Assembly (NCBI RefSeq): GCF_963678635.1
Contig: NC_087067.1
Location: 54,120,233 to 54,184,232 of the forward strand
Source: Symsagittifera roscoffensis
Taxonomy: Eukaryota; Xenacoelomorpha; Acoela; Convolutidae
Direction: 5' to 3'
DNA: 64,000 nucleotides
Both the position numbers and the translations under genes were made by a program. Below are positions 55,975-64,000 of the stretch, in pieces; position 1 is the first letter of the stretch, and each line of letters opens with the position of its first letter. Below the pieces are notes generated by a model. It worked only from the letters and a program-made list of their open reading frames with translations, did no database searches and was not told the DNA's origin.

Positions 55975-56379
55975 TAAATCAGAGGAGAGAAATCATAAGT
56001 CGATAGTAGATATGGTATACGAGAAGGAACACAAAGAGGGAGAAAAGCTGACAATATCAGTTCCATTGGAGATAAAAAAATTGCAAACTTTTTTAACTGA
56101 AAAGTAGTTTCTGCCCTCGCTAACCGACACGCAGAGCTAAGAGAAGTGCTGGATTGCGTCCTCATAAAAAAGAGGAGGGATGTCACGCAAAAGTCAAGAA
56201 TAAACGAGGGATTGTGAGACGTGGGATAATCGTGGTTGATGTTAAAGTTGCAACCCAAATCAATCGCAACCAGTAGTAGTGGACGTCTTTTACTCAGGCC
56301 ACCCGGGCCAAGCAGAAAGAATATGGACATCGTACTCAAGTCCTCAGCGTGCAAACCATGCACGAAGTTTGGTAAGAAC

Positions 56380-56860
56380 CTGAAAACCATCATACAAAAA
56401 AAAACGCTAAGCCGCTGGACAATTTGAAAGAGCCGAACGAAGAGCTCCAAATTGATTTTATGCGAACAATTATTCATGAAAAAGGTTGTGAAGTCCAAAT
56501 TCTATGGGAGGTTGATCGGTAGTCTAAGTTCTGTACATAAAAATTTTTCAAGAACGCAAACAGTGGTAACGTTTTCCAATTCTTCGAGTTTTATATTAGA
56601 CTACATGGAATTCCTTGGGCGATAAGAGTTGATCAAGCGACATGCCACACAAGATTGGCGGTGAAAACCTTTGCTGAAGCTAATAATATAGAACTTTTGA
56701 TATCGACGATGGATGATCAAAGAGCGTCAGGAATAGTAGAACGGTTGATTTGTACAAAATACGTCACCTTTTCGAGCAAATTTGAGCCACTATCGGATTA
56801 CTCTAATATCACCTATAATAACTGATCCTTGGAAATGTGTGTTCATTCCTACTAGTTTAA
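56380..56860 (+). pseudogene. Family B integrase core
   Basis: LKEPNEELQIDFMRTIIHEK (56,425-56,484; first catalytic Asp in 'Q-I-D-F'), LHGIPWAIRVDQATCHTRLA (about 56,603-56,662; second Asp in 'R-x-D-Q-A') and DDQRASGIVERLICTK (about 56,710-56,757; Glu in 'G-x-V-E-R-L'). This is the D-D-E core of a Ty3/gypsy integrase with one in-frame stop (TAG at about 56,519) and one shift. The C-terminus runs to about 57,050. Confidence 0.8.
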
Positions 56861-57064
56861 TTCACATGCTCCTGCTGGACGACAATGGAATAAGTTAAGA
56901 CAAGGAATTCAAAAATTACGTTGTGGCGGGGAGGTGAAAGAATCGAAATCAAAAGATGGATTTAGTGACGTTAACGCTAACGACAGTGCCAATGGTTTTA
57001 AAATTTGTGGAAGAGAATCCCAGATTGGACACAGTTAAGGACAGAATTAGCCGGCCAGTTTTTT

Positions 57065-57345
57065 TTGGTCGGATATCTGTTCAATTGACATGTTTCAAAA
57101 CTCATTTTATAATGTCTCCTTGTCTCTTTTGCCTAGCACCGCGTATTTAAGGTTTTAAACTGAAAATCAGTCCCATTAGACCCAAAAATGAAAAGTAGTC
57201 GCGTAAGTGCCGATTTTTTTTTCAATTGGTTAAGAACTACTTAAGTGACTCTGGTTAAAAGGCAGCCCGATGGCATATTACGAGCGCGCGGTCGGTTACC
57301 GGCGGTAACTGGCTCTGTCGTGGTATTATCGTTATGTGTTAGAAG
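57065..57345 (+). repeat. LTR-like repeat of gypsy family B, copy 2
   Basis: Second copy, between the integrase of family B copy 1 and the gag of family B copy 2. It probably served as 3' LTR of the first and 5' LTR of the second, giving an LTR-internal-LTR-internal tandem. Confidence 0.7.
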
Positions 57346-57707
57346 GAGCAATTGTTTAAAGTTGGCTTTGTTTGCGAAAAAAGGCCTAACGTTGATTACA
57401 ATATTAGGACCGAAACCGACTACAGTCACTTTACAACAGCACTAGTAGGGGAGCCAACCTAAGATGGCGAAAAGTCTACGAATACTAGAAATCGTAACAT
57501 TTGAAATGCTGCCTAAAACTAGGTGGGAGAACAAATGTAAAAATGTTAGCAATGTAGGAGTTTTATGCGATAGTGTTACACGGGTGATGGCGATGAGAAA
57601 AGCCAAGTCATCGTTTTTTGTTCTCTAGAAAGAAAGAGACAGAACCATATCTAGAAGTGTTATCCGAATAAGGATAACAGCAACGATTCTATTACAATGA
57701 GGACGTT

Positions 57708-58510
57708 TTGGTAGTAAATGGAGGTGGTTTTCCAAAAACTGAGAAACCGAAGGTTCGAAAGATACTTTTTTTACGTAAACAAGCAAAAGGGGAAACATTG
57801 GATCAGTTCTTCTGTCACCTGAAGGGCATGACAGAACATTGTGAGTTCGGTGCAGGAAAAAACGCAATGATTGAACTCATGAAGAAAGAGATGACTCCGG
57901 AAAGGACACCAGAGTACGCAATACGGTTTGAGCAGTAACATAAAAACATCAAATCTATCCGAGATAATGGCTGATATGGAAAATTGTGAGCGGAGATGTG
58001 AACTACGTGTAAGGATTTAATGGAGTTGTCGAGGGAAGTCATGCAAATCATGTGGAAACTCGTGGCCAGTAGAGCATCACCAGGTTTGCCCGGTTGCGTG
58101 TCAAGGTAGAAAGTGCAAGAGCGGGGCCAAACAGGCCAATTTAAAGCTAACTTGAGAGGTAGAGAAGTACGAGGATCGTCGAGAGGCGGAAGTGGAACGA
58201 GACCTTCGTTCCGTGGCAAGGTTTATCGTGTTGATGAGAAAAAACAAAACAACGTTGAGGTTGAGAGGAACTATGATGAGGATTCAACAAGTCTGATAGA
58301 GTTAGAGAAGCAATTACACTTTTTTGATTACAGATTATCGGATGATTGTGGTGTAAATGCAATTGATGATATGACCAAAGAGTCAAAATTAGCGGAGGAA
58401 TCAAAGGATGATTCCATTACAAAACGCGTGAAGTTAGGGGTATTTACAGTACTTCCGACAAACACAGAAAAAAAGCGATACGGCAGCGAGTATGTAAAAA
58501 GGATTTTATA
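57708..58510 (+). pseudogene. Family B gag, copy 2
   Basis: The frame at 57,708-57,938 carries FLRKQAKGETLDQFFCHLKG and TEHCEFGAGKNAMIELM, matching gypsy-type gag ('F-x-x-R-x-Q-x-x-G-E-x-x-D-x-F-x-x-x-L'). A frameshift follows, then the 134-codon frame at 58,113-58,517 with a Gly/Arg-rich RNA-binding-like stretch (GREVRGSSRGGSGTRPSFRG) and an acidic region. Copy 1 has the same with more damage. Confidence 0.7.
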
Positions 58511-58798
58511 TTTCTAGTGGATAGTTGAAGCACTACGACATATGGCAGCAATAGTTAGTGAAAACTCTGAGCGAACGTTTTGGCAACATACAGGGTACTA
58601 CGTGATTACAACCAACATGACAACCAGAATCACGGCACACTGGTAGGAGATTTTGCATCCAACGGTTGGGTGGTGAGAGACTATTTCTGGACAGTGGTTG
58701 ACAAAAACAGGACGCTAATTATAGGCCGCGATTTCTTCCAAGGTCTTGGCTTGAAAATATTTCAAAAATTACCAATGGCAAAAAAAAAGATGAATTAA
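58511..58798 (+). pseudogene. Family B protease, copy 2
   Basis: The active-site frame reads L-V-D-S-stop-S-T-T-T-Y-G (TGA at 58,526-58,528), i.e. the Gly of the D-S-G triad is a stop, as in copy 1. The 72-codon frame at 58,580-58,798 continues with GTLVGDFASNGWVVRDYFWT and LIIGRDFFQGLGLKIFQK, the end of the aspartic protease. Confidence 0.75.
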
Positions 58799-59667
58799 GT
58801 TTCAATAAACTATTGGAAAAGACAAAAATGCGCTTAAAAGTAGGTTTGCGAAGAATTTTTTGAGGCTATATTCAAAAAAGGGGGTAGCGAAAGGATTTAT
58901 TGTCAAATCAAAGTTGAGCAATTCAAACCTACACATCAATAGGGACGGTGAACTCCAGTTTTCTTGTAAGATAGTTTAGTGGATAAAATTAAAAGACTGG
59001 AAAAAATTGGGTACTAATGTAAGTTAAAAAAATGCTCCGACAAACAATTTTCACCTATAATCCCGACTGTGAAAAAACAATAAATCAGTCAAGTTGGCAT
59101 TTATTTCGAAACATTTGAAAAAGGTAATTTAGATCTTAGTAAAAGAAGATCATATTAATAAGGTGAAATACTGTTTGAAACGACTAAATGACTAATAGTT
59201 TATGGTTAATTTACAGAAATGCAAAATTGCAAGCGAAGAAATTGAATGACTGGATTTTAAAGCGTTAAATTTTGGTATCAAGCCCCTGGAATCGAAAACT
59301 GAATTCATTGCAAAAATACTGTCAACTGGAGCAAAAAAATAGCTCAAGTCTTACCTTGAATTGGTGCATCATGTGACAATTTTCATACCAGGTTTGGCGG
59401 TATTGTTTTTGGCTTTTTGAGATCAGTTTAAACTCGGAAAAACAAAAAGCTTTATCTGAAATTATGAAATTAAAAACACGAAAATTTTTTTTCAATTGGT
59501 TAAGGAAAAAGTTTTTGAGATAACGGTAAACGCTCATTTTCACAAAAATTGGAAACCAATGTGAAATGTGATGCTTGATGCTTCTAAAGAAGGTCTGGGG
59601 GCAGCCCTCGAACGAAAAAACAGACGGTTGGAAAATTGTGGCATTCGGGTCACGCTTCTTCATTTCA
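58799..59667 (+). pseudogene. Family B RT-RNase H, copy 2, truncated
   Basis: Decayed RT start (KRLEKIG-like), then RT end (KCKIASEEIEWLDFKALNFG) and RNase H start (VMLDASKEGLGAALERKNRR), followed by CGIRVTLLHF, after which the minisatellite begins. Stops and frameshifts throughout; the RT catalytic box was not recognised. Confidence 0.7.
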
Positions 59668-62600
59668 CTCGATTGCCAACAGCTTCACGCGAGTCCCACC
59701 AGCTTCACTCGAGTCCCAACAGCTTCACTCGAGTCTCAACAGCTACACTCGAGTCCCAACAGCAATACTCGAGTCCCAACAGATAGAAACGAGTCCCAAC
59801 TGCTTCACTCGAGTCCCAACAGCTGCACTCGAGTCCCAACAGCTACACTCGAGTCTTAACAGCTACACTCGAGTCCCAACAGCAATACTCGAGTCCCAAC
59901 AGCTACAAACGGGTCCCAACAGCTACACTCGAGTCCCAACAGCTTCGCTCGAATCCCAACAGCTACACTCGAATCCCAACAGCTTCACTCGAGTCCCAAC
60001 AGCTTCACTTGAGTCCCAACAGCTACACTTGATCCCAACAGCAATACTCGAGTCCCAACAGCTACACTTGATCCCAACATCTACACTCGAGTCCCAGCTA
60101 CACTCGAGTCCCAACAGCTCACTCTAGTTCCAACAGCTACACTCGATTCCCAACAGCAACATTCGAGTCCCAACAGCTTCACTCGAGTCCCAACAGCTAC
60201 ACTCGAGTCCCAACAGCTCACTCGAGTCCCAACAGCTACACTCGAGTCCCAACAGCTTCACTCGAGTCTCAACAGCTTCACTCGAGTCCCAACGGCTACA
60301 CTCGAGTCCAAACAGCTTCACTCATTTCCCAACGGTTTCTTACAATTTTCTCTCTCACGACTCGGCACAACTGCACTCCCAACAGCTCAGCTCGAGTCCC
60401 AACAGCTATACTCGATCAAAACAGCAATACTGGAGTCCCAACAGCTACAAACGAATCTCAACAGCTACACTCGAGTCCCAGCTACACTCGAGTCCTAACA
60501 GCTCACTCGAATCCCAACAGCTACACTCGAGTCCCAACAGCAACACTCGAGTCCAAACAGCTACACTCGAGTCCCAACAGCTTCACTCGAGTCTCAACAG
60601 CTACATTCGAGTCCCAACAGCTCACTCGAGTCCCAACAGCAATACTCGAGTCCCAACAGCTACAAACGAGTCCCAACAGCTACACTCGAGTCCAAACAGC
60701 TCCACTCAATTCCCAACGGTTTCTTACAATTTTCTCTCTCACGACTCGGCACAACTGCACTCCCAACAGCTCAGCTCGAGTCCCAACAGCTATACTCGAT
60801 CAAAACAGCAATACTGGAGTCCCAACAGCTACAAACGAATCTCAACAGCTACACTCGAGTCCCAGCTACACTCGAGTCCTAACAGCTCACTCGAATCCCA
60901 GCAGCTACACTCGAGTCCCAACAGCAACACTCGAGTCCAAACAGCTACACTCGAGTCCCAACAGCTTCACTCGAGTCTCAACAGCTACATTCGAGTCCCA
61001 ACAGCTCACTCGAGTCCCAACAGCAATACTCGAGTCCCAACAGCTACAAACGAGTCCCAACAGCTACAAACAAGTCCCAACCGCTACACTCGAGTACCAA
61101 CAATTTCACTCGAGTCCCAACAGATTCACTCGAGTCCCACCAGCTTCACTCGAGTCCCAACAGCTTCACTCGAGTCCCAACAGCTACACTCGAGTCCCAA
61201 CAGCAATACTAGAGTTCAACAGCTACAAACGAGTCCCAACAGCTAAACTCGATTCCCAGCTACACTCGAGTCCCAACAGCTACACTCGAGTCCCAACAGC
61301 TACACTCGAGTCCCAACAGCTTACTAGAGTCCCAACAGCTACACTCGAGTCCCAACAGCTTCACTCGAGTCTCAACAGCTACAAACGAGTCCCAACAGCT
61401 ACACTCGAGTCCCAACAGCTTCACTCGAGTCCCAACAGCTACACTCGAGTCCCAACAGCTTCACTCGAGTCTCAACAGCTACAAACGAGTCCCAACAGCT
61501 ACACTCGAGTCCCAACAGCTACACGCGATTCCCAACAGCTCACTCGAGTCCCAACAGCTACACTCGATTCCCAGCTACACTCCAGTCCCAACAGCTCACT
61601 CGAGTTCCAACAGCTATACTCGATCAAAACAGCAATACTGGAGTCCCAACAGCTACAAACGAATCTCAACAGCTACACTCGAGTCCCAGCTACACTCGAG
61701 TCCTAACAGCTCACTCGAATCCCAGCAGCTACACTCGAGTCCCAACAGCAACACTCGAGTCCAAACAGCTACACTCGAGTCCCAACAGCTTCACTCGAGT
61801 CTCAACAGCTACATTCGAGTCCCAACAGCTCACTCGAGTCCCAACAGCAATACTCGAGTCCCAACAGCTACAAACGAGTCCCAACAGCTACAAACAAGTC
61901 CCAACCGCTACACTCGAGTACCAACAATTTCACTCGAGTCCCAACAGATTCACTCGAGTCCCACCAGCTTCACTCGAGTCCCAACAGCTTCACTCGAGTC
62001 CCAACAGCTACACTCGAGTCCCAACAGCAATACTAGAGTTCAACAGCTACAAACGAGTCCCAACAGCTACACTCGAGTCCAAACAGCTCCACTCAATTCC
62101 CAACGGTTTCTTACAATTTTCTCTCTCACGACTCGGCACAACTGGTCTCCCAACAGCTCAGCTCGAGTCCTAACAGCTATACTCGATCAAAACAGCAATA
62201 CTGGAGTCCCAACAGCTACAAACGAATCTCAACAGCTACACTCGAGTCCCAGCTACACTCGAGTCCTAACAGCTCACTCGAATCCCAGCAGCTACACTCG
62301 AGTCCCAACAGCAACACTCGAGTCCAAACAGCTACACTCGAGTCCCAACAGCTTCACTCGAGTCTCAACAGCTACATTCGAGTCCCAACAGCTCACTCGA
62401 GTCCCAACAGCAATACTCGAGTCCCAACAGCTACAAACGAGTCCCAACAGCTACAAACAAGTCCCAACCGCTACACTCGAGTACCAACAATTTCACTCGA
62501 GTCCCAACAGATTCACTCGAGTCCCACCAGCTTCACTCGAGTCCCAACAGCTTCACTCGAGTCCCAACAGCTACACTCGAGTCCCAACAGCAATACTAGA

Positions 62601-64000
62601 GTTCAACAGCTACAAACGAGTCCCAACAGCTACACTCGAGTCCAAACAGCTCCACTCAATTCCCAACGGTTTCTTACAATTTTCTCTCTCACGACTCGGC
62701 ACAACTGCACTCCCAACAGCTCAGCTCGAGTCCCAACAGCTATACTCGATCAAAACAGCAATACTGGAGTCCCAACAGCTACAAACGAATCTCAACAGCT
62801 ACACTCGAGTCCCAGCTACACTCGAGTCCTAACAGCTCACTCGAATCCCAGCAGCTACACTCGAGTCCCAACAGCAACACTCGAGTCCAAACAGCTACAC
62901 TCGAGTCCCAACAGCTTCACTCGAGTCTCAACAGCTACATTCGAGTCCCAACAGCTCACTCGAGTCCCAACAGCAATACTCGAATCCCAACAGCTACAAA
63001 CGAGTCCCAACAGCTACAAACAAGTCCCAACCGCTACACTCGAGTACCAACAACTTCACTCGAGTCCCAACAGATTCACTCGAGTCCCACCAGCTTCACT
63101 CGAGTCCCAACAGCTTCACTCGAGTCCCAACAGCTACACTCGAGTCCCAACAGCAATACTAGAGTTCAACAGCTACAAACGAGTCCCAACAGCTACACTC
63201 GATTCCCAGCTACACTCGAGTCCCAACAGCTACACTCGAGTCCCAACAGCTACACTCGAGTCCCAACAGCTTACTAGAGTCCCAACAGCTACACTCGAGT
63301 CCCAACAGCTTCACTCGAGTCTCAACAGCTACAAACGAGTCCCAACAGCTACACTCGAGTCCCAACAGCTTCACTCGAGTCCCAACAGCTACACTCGAGT
63401 CCCAACAGCTTCACTCGAGTCTCAACAGCTACAAACGAGTCCCAACAGCTACACTCGAGTCCCAACAGCTACACGCGATTCCCAACAGCTCACTCGAGTC
63501 CCAACAGCTACACTCGATTCCCAGCTACACTCGAGTCCCAACAGCTCACTCGAGTTCCAACAGCTACACTCGAGTCCCAACAGCAATATTCGAGTTCAAA
63601 CAGCTCACTCGAGTCCCAACAGCTACACTCGAGTCCCAACAGCAATACTCGAGTTCCAACAGCAACACTCGAGTCCAAACAGCTACACTCGAGTCCCAAC
63701 AGCTTCACTCGGGTCTCAACAGCTACACTCGAGTCCCAACAGCTCACTCGAGTCTCAACAGCTACACTCGAGACCCAACAGCAATACTCGAGTCCCAATA
63801 GCTACACTCGAGTCCCAACAGCTTCATTCGAGTCCCAACAGCTTCACTCGAGTCCCACCAGCTACACTCGAGTCCCAACAGCAATACTCGAGTCCTAACA
63901 GCTACAAATGAGTCCCAACAGCTACACTCGTGTCCCAACAGCTTCACTCGAGTCCCAACAGCTTCACTCGAGTCCCAACAGCTTCACTCGAGTCCCAACA
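59668..64000. repeat. 20-bp minisatellite with higher-order structure
   Basis: More than 200 tandem copies of TACACTCGAGTCCCAACAGC and variants (TTCACTCGAG..., CAATACTCGAG..., TACAAACGAG..., TCACTCGAG...), running off the window end. Higher-order units show in rarer variants: the CGGTTTCTTACAATTTTC block occurs at about 60,333, 60,717, 62,104 and 62,667 (spacings 384, 1,387, 563), CTCGATCAAA at 60,411, 60,795, 61,619, 62,182 and 62,745 (384, 824, 563, 563), and TTACTAGAG at 61,321 and 63,271 (1,950). The + strand consensus has no stop in any frame. I see no sign that it is a gene: no start, no splice context. Confidence 0.97.

Larger units (their letters stand above)
52456..57064 (+). mobile_element. 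Ty3/gypsy family B, copy 1
   Basis: Gag, protease, RT, RNase H, a Lys/Arg-rich frame and integrase follow in gypsy order on the + strand, all decayed. At 52,797 GGAGCAATTGTTTAAAGTT is joined to gag sequence that in copy 2 lies ~440 bases further on, so copy 1 has lost the gag start. Confidence 0.8.
57346..59667 (+). mobile_element. Ty3/gypsy family B, copy 2 (truncated in RNase H)
   Basis: Gag, protease, RT and the beginning of RNase H, highly similar to copy 1 but better preserved and without the 458-bp duplication. It ends at about 59,667, where the sequence passes directly into a 20-bp minisatellite; RNase H end, integrase and 3' LTR are absent. Confidence 0.8.

Noticed and set aside
55917-56498. 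193-codon minus-strand frame
   Set aside because: It lies opposite the gypsy integrase, whose D-D-E landmarks are on the + strand, so it is a shadow.
63508-63947. Cys/Trp-rich minus-strand frames (GLECSCWDSS repeats)
   Set aside because: Antisense translation of the 20-bp repeat; open only where unit variants happen to avoid TAG and TGA.
59668-64000. CRISPR-like array
   Set aside because: The units are contiguous 20-bp tandem repeats with no unique spacers, in a eukaryotic setting; it is a minisatellite.

Overview
This window is nuclear DNA from an invertebrate metazoan, probably marine. The evidence is one multi-exon adiponectin-receptor (PAQR) gene with GT-AG introns, BEL/Pao and Ty3/gypsy LTR retroelements, and AT-rich intergenic DNA full of diverged repeats. 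There is no operon structure and no convincing bacterial gene cluster. I cannot name the phylum from sequence alone.

Layout: 1-2.5 kb holds old satellite-like repeats and two adjacent foldback structures that share an identical 55-bp spacer. 3.0-4.4 kb holds the last three coding exons of an adiponectin receptor. 4.6-11.5 kb is non-coding, with a second block of the same satellite-like repeats (7.6-9.7 kb), two tRNA-like/SINE-like sequences and a dispersed repeat. 11.6-16.5 kb is a BEL/Pao retrotransposon broken by stops and frameshifts and truncated in its integrase. 16.7-36.6 kb is a large accumulation of one Ty3/gypsy-like family with an env-like third ORF. It contains a two-copy 2,680-bp tandem array, then a 1,908-bp tandem array whose first copy carries an extra 822-bp duplication. 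In both arrays the amplified unit is an internal-deletion derivative. 36.6-38.5 kb is decayed coding-like sequence I cannot assign. 38.5-42.2 kb is non-coding, with a small MITE-like element.

42.2-44.3 kb carries the longest open frame of the window, about 700 codons and intronless. It encodes an N-terminal NERD-type PD-(D/E)XK nuclease domain followed by a UvrD-like SF1 helicase core. It stands among dead transposons, has no ATG ahead of the nuclease domain, and stops before the last helicase motifs. 46.8-50.8 kb is a second, more decayed BEL/Pao copy (YMDD still intact), followed by a ~470-bp imperfect palindrome. 52.1-59.7 kb holds two copies of a second Ty3/gypsy family arranged around shared LTR-like repeats, the second cut off inside RNase H. 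From 59.67 kb to the window end there is a >4.3-kb minisatellite of a 20-bp unit with higher-order structure.

The only genes with a claim to cellular function are the adiponectin receptor and, less surely, the nuclease-helicase. Everything else recognisable is mobile or repetitive DNA. Region boundaries in repeats are approximate unless exact offsets are given.
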